DNA of 64,000 bases from an uncultured Planctomycetota bacterium. GTDB taxonomy: Bacteria > Planctomycetota > Phycisphaerae > SM23-33. Below are positions 8,188 to 16,345 of this stretch, piece by piece; positions within the stretch are counted from its first letter, which is position 1; every line of letters begins with the position of its first letter. The position numbers were made by a program, and so were the translations under genes. The DNA lies in NCBI GenBank assembly GCA_903892515.1, contig CAITIS010000094.1, positions 1 through 64,000 of the forward strand, given 5' to 3'. The notes beneath the pieces are model-generated. The model made no database searches and was not told the DNA's origin. It worked only from the letters and a program-made list of their open reading frames with translations.

Positions 8188-9225
8188 ATGGGACAGACGA
8201 AGGATGAACGTTACGCGGTGCGCCAGGCCCAGTTGGAGCGGTTCTGCGCCAAGTTCGGCCTGGATAAGACACAAGCGATCATTGGCGGCGGGTATCGCAA
8301 GGATGTCTTCGTATTCCCCGACGAGGTGTACTGCCTGCCCTTCTCCGAGGCTAGTTCCGTCTTCGTGCAGCGCGAGCATGCCTTTCTCCGCTGCTACCAC
8401 GGCCAGCTGGGTGTCGAAATTCCGCGCTTCGTCAAATCGTTCCGCGACGAGGAATTCTGCCCCTACGACATCGGCGTCATCAGCCGGGTCAAGGGCGATC
8501 AGTACCCGATCATGGAGGCGATGGACTGGCCGGCCATTCGCTCGGTGTTTATGAGCTTTGCCGAACGGGCGGCCATGTGGCACTTAGCCCAGCCCGATGC
8601 CAAGCTGCTCGACGAGCACGGCGCCTCCTATGCGGCCTTGTCCGGCAACCCCATCACCAACCGCTGGCTGTCCTGGCTGCTTGAACCCGGCACCTCGGCC
8701 CAGACGGCGGCGTGGGTTCATGAGTTGCTGCTGGACGCTGCCGAGAAGACCGGCCTGGACACTACGTTCCTGAAGCGCCCCGGCACCAAGCAGGGCTGGG
8801 CCAAGGTCATGGCCGAGTTGTCGAGCTTAGAGCCCGTGATCCTGCATGCCGACATGCACGACGGGCAACTGGTCCTGGGGCCAGGCACCAGCACCATCAC
8901 CGGCGTCATCGACTGGGACAACTTCTGCCTGGGCAATCCGCTGGTGGACTTCAACACCAGCAAGTGGTTCCCCGACCGGATGTGGCTGTTCCGCGACAAG
9001 TTCCAGGACATGCGCGTAGAGATGTGGCAGCGGTATCTCGACCGCCGCGATCTGGCGGGATTTTGGAGCGGCGGGCTGAACCTGTTCTGCCTGCTGACCG
9101 AGGCCGTGCGCGTGGTGGTGGAAAAGGAGCGGCCCAGAATCTGGATGACCAAGGGCCCGTACCGCGAGGCATTGCAGGAATACCTGCAACACCTCGAGAC
9201 CGCCTCGCGCGACATCGCGGGGTAG
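8188..9225 (+). CDS. APH/choline-kinase-fold phosphotransferase, substrate unknown
   Basis: A 345-residue protein with the catalytic loop of the aminoglycoside phosphotransferase superfamily: HADMHDGQ at 220-227 and the metal-binding IDWD at 241-244. The usual HGDLHPGN Asn is replaced by Gln227. The N-terminal lobe lacks an obvious canonical ATP-binding Lys motif. ATG 8188 is preferred because GAGAGGA (8173-8179) lies 8 nt upstream; the frame extends further only through a TTG. Standing alone, it could be a small-molecule kinase rather than a resistance enzyme. Confidence 0.75.
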   Translation: MGQTKDERYAVRQAQLERFCAKFGLDKTQAIIGGGYRKDVFVFPDEVYCLPFSEASSVFVQREHAFLRCYHGQLGVEIPRFVKSFRDEEFCPYDIGVISRVKGDQYPIMEAMDWPAIRSVFMSFAERAAMWHLAQPDAKLLDEHGASYAALSGNPITNRWLSWLLEPGTSAQTAAWVHELLLDAAEKTGLDTTFLKRPGTKQGWAKVMAELSSLEPVILHADMHDGQLVLGPGTSTITGVIDWDNFCLGNPLVDFNTSKWFPDRMWLFRDKFQDMRVEMWQRYLDRRDLAGFWSGGLNLFCLLTEAVRVVVEKERPRIWMTKGPYREALQEYLQHLETASRDIAG

Positions 9226-9262
9226 GGGCGCACAGAGGAGGAGGCTTTCACGTGGGCTTTCA

Positions 9263-9339
9263 CGTGTCGCTGGCGTCTCGCCCGCGCAACGATTCCTGGT
9301 CGCCATGACAGTCGGCGCGGGCGAGACGCCCGCGACACG
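9263..9339. repeat. 77-bp double-hairpin element, ends CGTGTCGC/GCGACACG
   Basis: Terminal inverted repeat of 8 bp (9263-9270, 9332-9339) enclosing hairpins of the GGCGTCTCGCCC / GGGCGAGACGCCC type. Its length equals that of the copy at 7861. A further ATGGCCGAGACGGCCAT hairpin follows at once. Confidence 0.8.
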
Positions 9340-9374
9340 ATGGCCGAGACGGCCATGACGCGAACTAGCTGCCC

Positions 9375-9430
9375 GATTCCGGCTTCCGCCTTCCCAACTC
9401 CCAACTCCCAATTCCGCCTGCCGATTTCCC
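9375..9430. repeat. Period-7 array (AACTCCC)
   Basis: Eight heptamers in register, such as AACTCCC, AACTCCC, AATTCCG, with positions 4-6 nearly fixed. It belongs to the same class as the arrays at 1504, 20470, 20950, 24194, 57545 and 58035. Confidence 0.85.
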
Positions 9431-9443
9431 ATTTTTTGCTTGA

Positions 9444-9476
9444 TTCAAACATGCGTTTGAAATTACTGTTTGAAAC
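9444..9476. promoter_or_regulatory. Probable TetR-family operator (TTCAAAC-N4-GTTTGAA plus an extra half-site)
   Basis: TTCAAAC (9444-9450) and GTTTGAA (9455-9461) are perfect 7-bp arms around ATGC. A third half-site, GTTTGAA, at 9468-9474 is spaced 13 bp from the second. The site lies about 150 bp before the TetR gene at 9623 in a locally A+T-rich patch, as expected for an autoregulatory operator. No confident -35/-10 pair was found. Confidence 0.6.
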
Positions 9477-9516
9477 AGAAGCGATGCATAGAGTAATTGC
9501 CAAAACAGATTTCGGC

Positions 9517-9581
9517 GTGGCGGGTTTCCCAACCCGCCACGTCCCCACTGAAGAGAGGTGGCAGGTTAGGAAACCCGCCAC
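9517..9581. repeat. Double hairpin (GTGGCGGGTTT / AAACCCGCCAC)
   Basis: Two adjacent stems, GTGGCGGGTT...AACCCGCCAC (9517-9540) and GTGGCAGGTT...AAACCCGCCAC (9558-9581), lie between the operator and the regulator gene. Another sequence version of the two-hairpin layout seen elsewhere in the window. Confidence 0.7.
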
Positions 9582-9622
9582 CCGATCGGAAAAGACTTCT
9601 GGCAACCGCGGCATGAAAGATC

Positions 9623-10291
9623 ATGAAAGACCAAGAGAAACATAAGGGCGACCAGGACAAGCAGCACGGGTTGACGCGGCAGCGGTTGCTGGAGGCCGCC
9701 GGCGAGGTCTTTGCCGAGCGCGGGTTCCGCGACGCGGTTGTGCGCGACATCTGCGAAAAGGCCGGGGCCAACGTCGCGGCCATCAATTACCACTTCGGCA
9801 ACAAGCAGCGGTTGTACTCGGCCGTGCTCAAGCTCTCGTACGAGACGGCCATGCGAAAGTACCCGCCGACGCTGGGCCTGACCGACGACTCCACGCCGCA
9901 GGAGCAGCTTTTCGCCTTCGTGCATGCGCTGCTGCTGCGGGTGCTCGACGCCGGCCGGCCGGCCTGGCACGGCAAGCTGGTCGGGCGCGAGATGGCCGAG
10001 CCGACGGTAGCGTTTGAGGAGATCGCCCGCGATATGCTCGATCCGCTGTTTCTGCGTTTGCGCGGCATCCTGGCCAAGCTCGTGCCCGGCGCGACGGAAG
10101 ACCACCTCAACCGTTCCTGCGCCAGCATCGTGGGCCAGTGCATGTTCTATTACCATGGCCGGGCGGTGATCCATCGCGTGTACCCCTCGCAGGGCTACGG
10201 CCCAGCCGATATCGAGGCCCTGGCCCAGCACGTGACGCGGTTCTCGCTGGCCGGGCTGGCGACGGCGGACAATCCACACAAGAAGAAGTGA
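9623..10291 (+). CDS. TetR-family repressor, CerR/CecR (DUF1956) type
   Basis: A 222-residue regulator. The helix-turn-helix spans about residues 40-60 (RDICEKAGANVAAINYHFG), and the downstream ligand domain matches the CerR C-terminal family, of which E. coli CecR (YbiH) controls an efflux operon. It is followed after 9 nt by the efflux genes at 10301-13275 and preceded by a TTCAAAC/GTTTGAA palindrome at 9444-9461, so it most likely represses its own pump operon. The N-terminal 15 residues are charged and the ATG has only a weak ribosome site; a slightly later start is possible. Confidence 0.88.
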   Translation: MKDQEKHKGDQDKQHGLTRQRLLEAAGEVFAERGFRDAVVRDICEKAGANVAAINYHFGNKQRLYSAVLKLSYETAMRKYPPTLGLTDDSTPQEQLFAFVHALLLRVLDAGRPAWHGKLVGREMAEPTVAFEEIARDMLDPLFLRLRGILAKLVPGATEDHLNRSCASIVGQCMFYYHGRAVIHRVYPSQGYGPADIEALAQHVTRFSLAGLATADNPHKKK

Positions 10292-10300
10292 GGTAAGAGC

Positions 10301-11659
10301 GTGTCTGAGGAACAACCTGTCATCGTGGCGCCGCCGCTGGTCGAGGCCAATGGCAACGGCAAGGCGGGCGTCCATCGCAAGCGGGCGCTGACGGTTTTGC
10401 TTGTGCTGGGCGTCGTGGGCATTGGCCTGGGCGTGTGGTACTGGCTCAACGCCCAACACTACGAGAGCACCGACGACGCCTTCATCGAGGCCCACGTGGT
10501 GCAGATCAGCCCGCGCGTGCCGGGGCAGGTCGTCAAGGTCGCGGTGGAAGACAACCAGATGGTGCCGCAGGGCCAGTTGCTGGTGGAGATCGACCCGCGC
10601 GACTACGAGGCCCGTTTGGAGCAGGCCAAGGGCGCGCTGGAGGCCGCTCAGGCTCGGCTGGCCGGGGCGGATGTCAACGTGGGCCTGATGGGCACGACCT
10701 CCACCGGCGACGTGAGCGTGGCCACCGAAGGCGTGAAGATGGCCGAGTCGGCCGTAGAGGCTGCCAAGGCCAACGTGGCTGCGGCCAAGAGCCGCTACGA
10801 GCAGGCCAAGAGCAGCGTGGCGACGGCCCAGGCGGGTTTGGAGCAGACCCGGGCCGAGGTGGTCGCCACCCAGGCCGAGGCCACGCGCACGGCCGACGAC
10901 CTGAAGCGCTACGAGCAGTTGATTCAGTCCGGCAGCGTGACGCGGCAGCAGTACGACGCGGCGGTGACGGCCGCCACCACCGCCAAGGCCAAGCTGGATT
11001 CGGCCAGCAAACACGTGGAGGTCGCCCAGGCGCAAGTGGACGAGGCCAATGCCGCCCTGCACACGGCCGGGGCGAACGTTGCGGCCTACGAAGCCCTGCT
11101 GGCCCAGAGCTTGCCGGCCGTCGCCCAGGCCCAGGCCAAGCTCGTGCAGGTGAGCGTCACGACGCAGCGGGTGGCCGTCAGCCAGAGCCAGCGCGACAGC
11201 GCCGCGGCCGACATTCAGCAGCTCAAGGGCACGCTGGAGCAGGCGCAGTTGCAGCTTTCGTACACCAAGATCGCGGCGCCGACTTCCGGCAGGATCACCA
11301 AAAAGAGCGTCGAGAGCGGCTCGTTCGTGGTGACCGGCCAGCCGCTGCTGGCGATTGTCGAGCCCAATGTCTGGATCACCGCCAACTTCAAGGAAACGCA
11401 ACTGACGCACATGCGGCCAGGCCAGGCGGTGAACATCAAGATCGACGCGTACCCGGGCGTGAAATTCGCCGGCCACGTGGATAGCGTCCAGTCCGGCACG
11501 GGGGCGCGCTTCAGCCTGCTGCCGCCCGAGAACGCCACGGGCAACTACGTCAAGATCGTGCAGCGCGTGCCCGTGAAGATCGTCTTCGACCAAGTGCCCG
11601 ACAAACAGTACACGCTGGCCCCGGGCATGTCCGTCGTGCCGGAGGTCCGGGTGAAATGA
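10301..11659 (+). CDS. HlyD/EmrA-type membrane fusion protein of an efflux pump
   Basis: A 452-residue periplasmic adaptor. A single N-terminal membrane anchor (about 29-49) is followed by the lipoyl-like STDDAFIEAHVVQISP motif (56-71) typical of EmrA, a long Ala/Gln-rich coiled coil (about 100-320) and the second lipoyl half and beta-barrel (KIAAPTSGRI; GQAVNIKIDAYPG). It links an inner-membrane transporter to TolC. GTG start with AGGT upstream. Its stop overlaps the transporter start as ATGA. The coiled coil is longer than in E. coli EmrA, which would suit a long TolC-docking hairpin. Confidence 0.93.
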   Translation: MSEEQPVIVAPPLVEANGNGKAGVHRKRALTVLLVLGVVGIGLGVWYWLNAQHYESTDDAFIEAHVVQISPRVPGQVVKVAVEDNQMVPQGQLLVEIDPRDYEARLEQAKGALEAAQARLAGADVNVGLMGTTSTGDVSVATEGVKMAESAVEAAKANVAAAKSRYEQAKSSVATAQAGLEQTRAEVVATQAEATRTADDLKRYEQLIQSGSVTRQQYDAAVTAATTAKAKLDSASKHVEVAQAQVDEANAALHTAGANVAAYEALLAQSLPAVAQAQAKLVQVSVTTQRVAVSQSQRDSAAADIQQLKGTLEQAQLQLSYTKIAAPTSGRITKKSVESGSFVVTGQPLLAIVEPNVWITANFKETQLTHMRPGQAVNIKIDAYPGVKFAGHVDSVQSGTGARFSLLPPENATGNYVKIVQRVPVKIVFDQVPDKQYTLAPGMSVVPEVRVK

Positions 11660-13275
11660 GCTCGGCCGGCAACAATGTCGCGGCGGCGGCGGCGCTGGTG
11701 CCGCCGGCCGACGCGCTGGCCTGGAAGTCGCCGGTCAGCCCGTGGCTGATCTCGCTGACGGTGATGCTGGCGACGTTCATGGAGGTGCTGGACACCAGCA
11801 TCGCCAACGTCTCGCTGCCCAACATCGCCGGCAACCTGTCGGCCGGCATCGACGAGAGCACGTGGGTGCTCACCAGTTACCTGGTCAGCAACGCCATCAT
11901 CTTGCCGCTGGCGGGCTGGTTCGCCAGCCTGTTCGGGCGCAAGCGATTCTTCATGATCTGCGTGGGCGTGTTCGTGGTCAGCTCGTTTTTGTGCGGCTTT
12001 GCGCCGTCGCTGCGCTGGCTGGTGATCTTCCGCATCCTGCAAGGCGCCGGCGGCGGATCGATGCAGCCCTTGGCGCAGGCCATCCTGGTCGAGAGCTTTC
12101 CCAAGGAAAAGCGCGGCATGGGCATGGCCGTGTACGCCATGGGCGTGGTGGTGGCCCCGATCGTCGGCCCGACCGTGGGCGGCTGGATCACCGACAATTA
12201 CAGTTGGCGCTGGATCTTCTTCATCAACATTCCCATCGGCGCGCTGTCGCTGCTGATGACTTCGATGCTGATCCACGAGCCGCCGTACCTGCATCGGCGC
12301 AAGTTCGGCACCTTCCGCATCGACTGGCTGGGACTGGGGCTGCTGAGCGTGGGGCTGGGAGCGCTGCAGATCGTCTTGGACAAGGGCCAGCGCGAGGACT
12401 GGCTGGCCTCGCACATGATCGTGTCGCTGATGGTCGTGTCGGGCGTGTGTTTGCTGGGCGGCTTCCTGTGGGAGCTGCGGCAGAAGGAGCCGGTGGTCGA
12501 CGTCCACCTGCTGAAGGAACGCAATTTCCTGATCGCCGTCATTATCATGTTCGTGCTGGGCATCGTGCTATATGGATCAACGGCCATTTTGCCCATCTTC
12601 ATGCAAACCTTGCTGGGGTACACGGCCATGCTTTCGGGGCTGGTGCTCTCGCCCGGCGGGCTGTTCACGCTGCTGATGCTGCCGCTGGTGGGAAAGCTGC
12701 TGGGCCGCTTCGAGGCCCGCTGGCTGGTGATCGTGGGCATCCTGGCGGTGTCGACCTCGCTGGTGATGATGTCGCGGTACAGCATCTACGTCGATTTCTG
12801 GAGTCCGGCCATCGCCCGCATGGTCCAGGGCGTCGGGCTGGCGTTCCTGTTCGTGCCCATCAACACCATGGCGTTCTACTTCGTGGCCAAGGAGCGGACG
12901 AACTACGCCTCGGGCCTGATTAACCTGGCCCGCAATATCGGCGGCAGCGTCGGCATCGCCGGCGTGGCGACGCTGCTGGCGCGGAACTCGCAGATCCACC
13001 AGGCCAACTTAGTGGGGAATCTCAACCCGTACAGCGACGCCTTTCGTGTCGCCCAGCAGCAGGCCACGGCGCTGATGACGGCGCGCGGGTACGCGCCGGT
13101 CGTGGCCGACCAGGCCGGGGCGGGCATGCTGTACGGCCTGATGTCGCGCCAGGCGGCCATGCTGGCGTTCGTGGATATTTTCCAGATACTGGCCGTGGCG
13201 CTCTTCGTGATGATCCCGCTGACGTTCCTGATGAAGCGGGTCAAGCCCGGCGGCGGCCCGTCGCTGGCGCATTAG
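11656..13275 (+). CDS. EmrB/QacA-type drug:H+ antiporter (MFS, DHA2)
   Basis: A 539-residue inner-membrane transporter with about 14 hydrophobic segments, as in the DHA2 branch. Diagnostic pieces are LDTSIANVSLPNIAGNL (35-51), the antiporter helix GMAVYAMGVVVAPIVGPTVGG and FGRKRFFM after the second helix. It exports drugs or toxic organics using the proton gradient together with the adaptor encoded immediately upstream (4-bp ATGA overlap). Expression is probably controlled by the TetR protein at 9623. Confidence 0.94.
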   Translation: MSSAGNNVAAAAALVPPADALAWKSPVSPWLISLTVMLATFMEVLDTSIANVSLPNIAGNLSAGIDESTWVLTSYLVSNAIILPLAGWFASLFGRKRFFMICVGVFVVSSFLCGFAPSLRWLVIFRILQGAGGGSMQPLAQAILVESFPKEKRGMGMAVYAMGVVVAPIVGPTVGGWITDNYSWRWIFFINIPIGALSLLMTSMLIHEPPYLHRRKFGTFRIDWLGLGLLSVGLGALQIVLDKGQREDWLASHMIVSLMVVSGVCLLGGFLWELRQKEPVVDVHLLKERNFLIAVIIMFVLGIVLYGSTAILPIFMQTLLGYTAMLSGLVLSPGGLFTLLMLPLVGKLLGRFEARWLVIVGILAVSTSLVMMSRYSIYVDFWSPAIARMVQGVGLAFLFVPINTMAFYFVAKERTNYASGLINLARNIGGSVGIAGVATLLARNSQIHQANLVGNLNPYSDAFRVAQQQATALMTARGYAPVVADQAGAGMLYGLMSRQAAMLAFVDIFQILAVALFVMIPLTFLMKRVKPGGGPSLAH

Positions 13276-13319
13276 GACAGGTGAGTAGTCGCAACAAGAC
13301 AGGTAAGTAGTCGCAAGAA
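13276..13319. repeat. Two 22-bp direct repeats
   Basis: GACAGGTGAGTAGTCGCAA... (13276-13297) and GACAGGTAAGTAGTCGCAA... (13298-13319) differ at two positions and start at the base after the transporter stop codon. Confidence 0.8.
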
Positions 13320-13329
13320 GGAATTACGA

Positions 13330-13425
13330 GAGCCTGAAAGGCTCAAAGAGTATAGCCCAGGGCAAAGCGCAGCGACGCCCTGGGTACAGAAGCGTGCACG
13401 CTCAGCCCTGAAAGGGCGTGAGAGC
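13330..13425. repeat. Palindrome cluster (GCCTGAAAGGC / GCCCAGGGC)
   Basis: GAGCCTGAAAGGCTC (13330-13344), GCCCAGGGC (13355-13363) with GCCCTGGGT (13377-13385), and a CCCTGAAAGGG hairpin follow each other. Similar palindromes are, from memory, common between genes in planctomycete genomes. No gene is present. Confidence 0.6.
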
Positions 13426-13456
13426 GTGCCACGGGACGTTGAATGGGACGTTGAAT

Positions 13457-13565
13457 GGGTGCCATAGGTTGAGCCGCGCTGTTGCGGCTCTACCTATGCG
13501 GACGTCTGCATAGGCAGCCCCACCTTCGCGATGAAGCCGCGAAGGTGTGTCAGCCTATGGCACCC
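13457..13565. repeat. 109-bp GGGTGCCATAGG double-hairpin element
   Basis: Perfect 12-bp terminal inverted repeat GGGTGCCATAGG (13457-13468) / CCTATGGCACCC (13554-13565). The left hairpin has a GAGCCGC...GCGGCTC stem and the right a CACCTTCGCG...CGCGAAGGTG stem. The element lies in the leader of the TolC-like gene. Its closest relative is at 58985-59088. Confidence 0.88.
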
Positions 13566-13599
13566 AAGATTCGTGCAAGAACAGAACGCAGGTGAGCAG

Positions 13600-15051
13600 G
13601 TGAAAGAAGTGTTCGTCAAGATAGCCTTTCTGTCCGTGGCTGCTGCCCTGGCCGTACTGGGCTGCGCGGGCCAAGACCCCGCCAAGTACCGCAAGGTGCT
13701 CACGGGCCCGACCAGCGTGGTCACGCCCAGCACGTGTCCGGGCCAGACGCTCACGCTGGAAGAAGCGATGGCCATGGCCAACGCCCACAACGAGCGGCTG
13801 AGCATCTCCGGCGAAGATTACGTCCAGGCCCTGATCGAAAAGGATCGGGCGATCTGGAACTTCCTGCCGCAAGTGGCGCTCCAGCCAAACTACTTCGTCA
13901 TGGACGCGGTGCACTTTCCGCCCGCGCAGGCCGCCTTCAGGGAGTTCCTGCCGCAGCACGCCTTTGACCTGCCCCTGAACGTCCGCAGCAACCTGTTCAA
14001 CGGCTTTCGCGACGTCGAGGCCGTGGAGAAGGCGGCCTCCTTCACCGAGCAGCGCAAGGCCCTGCTGCTGGATATGCAGAGCATGATCCTGGTGGAAGTG
14101 GCCCAGGTGTATTACCAGGTGCTGCGACAGGAAAAACTGGCCGAGGTGCTGACCGAATCGGCCCAGGTGCAAGAGAACCGCGTCACCGACCTGGAGAACA
14201 AGCTCAAGGCCGGGACCGTGCGGGCGGTGGACGTTTCGCAGGCGCGGGCCCAGGCGGCCAACACGCGCTCGCAGCTTCTGGCGGCCCGCGCCGATGCCCA
14301 GAAGGGCCGGTTCGTGCTGGCGTTCGTTACGGGCGCGTTCGAGATCAATAGCCACTTGGTGGACGAGTTTGAAGTGCCGCCGCTGCCTCCGGTGGAGCAG
14401 CTGGCGGCGCTGGGCGAGGGGCAGCGGCAGGATCTGGCGGCGGCTGCGGCGGGCATCGGGGCCGCCAAGTACAACGTCCAGCAGGCCCTGGGGCAGTACG
14501 CCCCGTCGGTGACGCTGAACCTCAGCACGTACCTGTACCGCGAGAGCTTCCCTTCCACCAGCGAGTGGAACACGCTGCTGACGGTGAACATTCCGCTCTT
14601 CAGCGCCGGCCAGATCGAGGCCAACGTCCGCACGGCCTGGTCGCAGCTTCGCCAGGCCTGCCTGCGGGAGCGGTTGATCCGCCGGCAGATTCTGCAGGAC
14701 GTGCGCGTGGCGTACGAGAACGTGCTGTTGGCGCAGAACACGCTGGTTGAACTGCGCACGCAGGTGCAGGCGGCTGAGGATGCGTATCGGCAGGCCGGCG
14801 AGGCCTTCCGGGCCGGCGTGGCCACCAGCTTGGAGCAGCTCATCGCCCAGGACCAGTTGCTCAACGCCCAGGTGCAGCTCAACAGCCAGGAGTTCAACTA
14901 CAAGGCCGCGTACCTGTCGCTGCTGCGCGTCAGCGGGCAGTTGATGATGCAGGCCAACAAGGTCAAGGCCGTGGACGCCGCCACCAGCCGCCCGGCCAGC
15001 CAGAGCGCCACTCAAGCGGCCGCCAAACTCGTTCGCCAAGGGGCGAAGTAG
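13600..15051 (+). CDS. TolC-family outer-membrane efflux lipoprotein
   Basis: A 483-residue outer-membrane factor that completes the tripartite pump encoded just upstream. The GTG at 13600 gives a short lipoprotein signal peptide ending LAVLGC, with the Cys as lipidation site. The ATG at 13531 would place 23 residues inside the repeat element and is unlikely. The mature part shows the duplicated TolC pattern: LTLEEAMAMA near the N-terminus, long Ala/Gln-rich helices, and a second half ending in VATSLEQLIAQDQLL. The C-terminus is an Ala/Thr/Ser-rich tail. A 324-bp repeat-filled gap separates it from the transporter, so it may have its own promoter. Confidence 0.88.
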   Translation: MKEVFVKIAFLSVAAALAVLGCAGQDPAKYRKVLTGPTSVVTPSTCPGQTLTLEEAMAMANAHNERLSISGEDYVQALIEKDRAIWNFLPQVALQPNYFVMDAVHFPPAQAAFREFLPQHAFDLPLNVRSNLFNGFRDVEAVEKAASFTEQRKALLLDMQSMILVEVAQVYYQVLRQEKLAEVLTESAQVQENRVTDLENKLKAGTVRAVDVSQARAQAANTRSQLLAARADAQKGRFVLAFVTGAFEINSHLVDEFEVPPLPPVEQLAALGEGQRQDLAAAAAGIGAAKYNVQQALGQYAPSVTLNLSTYLYRESFPSTSEWNTLLTVNIPLFSAGQIEANVRTAWSQLRQACLRERLIRRQILQDVRVAYENVLLAQNTLVELRTQVQAAEDAYRQAGEAFRAGVATSLEQLIAQDQLLNAQVQLNSQEFNYKAAYLSLLRVSGQLMMQANKVKAVDAATSRPASQSATQAAAKLVRQGAK

Positions 15052-15059
15052 GGCGTTCT

Positions 15060-15157
15060 GGGTGGCATGGTCACTCCCTCCGTTTGGGATGACCATGCTC
15101 GGACGAGGCCGTGGTAGCGGGGCGTCCTGCGTGGTTGCTGCGCAAACCACGGCACCC
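15060..15157. repeat. 98-bp composite two-hairpin element, copy A
   Basis: Starts GGGTGGCATGG and ends CCACGGCACCC. The left hairpin is CATGGTCA...TGACCATG and the right is CGTGGTTGC TGC GCAAACCACG. It is tandem with copy B at 15174, 16 bp downstream. Confidence 0.85.
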
Positions 15158-15173
15158 TGGTGTGGTCTTGGGT

Positions 15174-15272
15174 GGGTGGCATGGTCACGCTGTTCGCGTG
15201 ACCATGTTCAGACGTTGCCTCCCGTGACATACGAGCGTGGTTGCTCCGCTTCGCTGCGCAAACCACGGCACC
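15174..15272. repeat. 99-bp composite two-hairpin element, copy B
   Basis: Same orientation and layout as copy A. The left hairpin is a perfect 11-bp stem, CATGGTCACGC...GCGTGACCATG. The right is CGTGGTTGC...GCAAACCACGGCACC. The central spacers differ, so the two are not a recent exact duplication. Confidence 0.85.
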
Positions 15273-15364
15273 GGACCAACGACGCGGCAATAATGGCCGT
15301 GCCAGCAAGCCCTCAGTGGGTGTACACTGACGCGATTCATCGGACAAGTGAAGGAGTATCCGAA

Positions 15365-16141
15365 ATGCCTGACATCGAAGTCTTCGACGCCCATTTTCAC
15401 TACGGCGCATCGTTCGGGGCGTCTGACCCCACGAAGTTCAAGCGCGACTGGCTGGACACGCACGAGGTCTCCGGCATCCTCTGCTGCACCGACCTGGCGT
15501 GCGGGCACGAAGAATTCGAACGCGTGAACGGGCCGCTGCTGGAGATGTCCACTCAACTGGGGCGGGACGTTCTGCCCTTGCTGGCGATGGTGCACCTCAA
15601 CGCCCCGCAATGGCAGGAGCACGCAAAACGATGGTTCGACCGCTACCCCACGCTGGTGGGCATCAAGATTCATCCGCCGGTGTCGAAGTACCGGCTTTCG
15701 GCGGAACTGCTGGACCCGCTGTTTGACTTCGCCATGGAACGCAAGCTGTGCCTCGCCAGTCACACCACGCCGATTCCGGGCCTGTCCTCAGCCGATTTCC
15801 ACGACTCGCTGTGCCGCCGGCCCGAGACGACGCTGATCCTCTACCACGCCTCGCCGCACGAGCAGGCTGCGTACCTGGCCGAGGCCTTTGCCAACGTGTA
15901 CGTCGAGCCGTCGTGGCTGGGGTTCTTCCCCTCCCTGTTCCAGCTCACGCGAAAACTGGGCGGATGGCGGAAACTTCTGGGCGGCACCGACGGTCCGGGG
16001 TGGTTCGGCGCGGTGCAGGGCTCGCCGTACGACGACCTGGTTGCCGTCGCCCGCAAGCACTTTGACGGCAACGCCGAAGCCGTCGCCGACTTCTGCGGCC
16101 AAAACGTGAAGCGTCTGCTGGCGACGCTCAGACCCAAATAG
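15365..16141 (+). CDS. Amidohydrolase-2 family TIM-barrel hydrolase
   Basis: A 258-residue metal-dependent hydrolase or decarboxylase-like protein. The barrel signature is HFH at 10-12 (DAHFHYG), then GIKIHP (H103), SHTTP (H133), YHASPH (H161) and a late GTDG Asp (D209), the usual metal-site order of the family. The substrate is unknown. ATG 15365 has AAGGAG at 15351-15356, 8 nt upstream. Longer in-frame starts would run into the repeat copies. It appears to be monocistronic. Confidence 0.85.
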   Translation: MPDIEVFDAHFHYGASFGASDPTKFKRDWLDTHEVSGILCCTDLACGHEEFERVNGPLLEMSTQLGRDVLPLLAMVHLNAPQWQEHAKRWFDRYPTLVGIKIHPPVSKYRLSAELLDPLFDFAMERKLCLASHTTPIPGLSSADFHDSLCRRPETTLILYHASPHEQAAYLAEAFANVYVEPSWLGFFPSLFQLTRKLGGWRKLLGGTDGPGWFGAVQGSPYDDLVAVARKHFDGNAEAVADFCGQNVKRLLATLRPK

Positions 16142-16345
16142 AGTAGGGCGTGCAACTCGTTGCACGCGGGCCCGGCCGCCGCAGCCTGGGCGGTCGGTAG
16201 GGTGGGCCGAGGAGTGAAGCGACGAGTCCCACCATGCCAGCGTGCCGTGGTCTGGGTGCCGTGGTTTGCGAAGCAACCACGCGCCGAGCGATTTGGCGAA
16301 CTACGGACCACCCAGCGGGAGCGGCGTCAAGCTCTGCGACAGTGG
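16142..16345. other. Intergenic palindromes between convergent genes
   Basis: Two hairpins are visible: GTGGGCCGAGGAG...GACGAGTCCCAC (about 16202-16232) and GGGTGCCGTGGTTTGC...GCAACCACG (16254-16281), the latter an inverted copy of the CGTGGTTGC family. Genes converge here. No clear T-run terminator was seen. Confidence 0.6.

Noticed and set aside
9566..11593. 675-residue minus-strand reading frame
   Set aside because: It is the His/Gly/Leu-rich complement of the TetR and HlyD genes, whose plus-strand products have clear domains.
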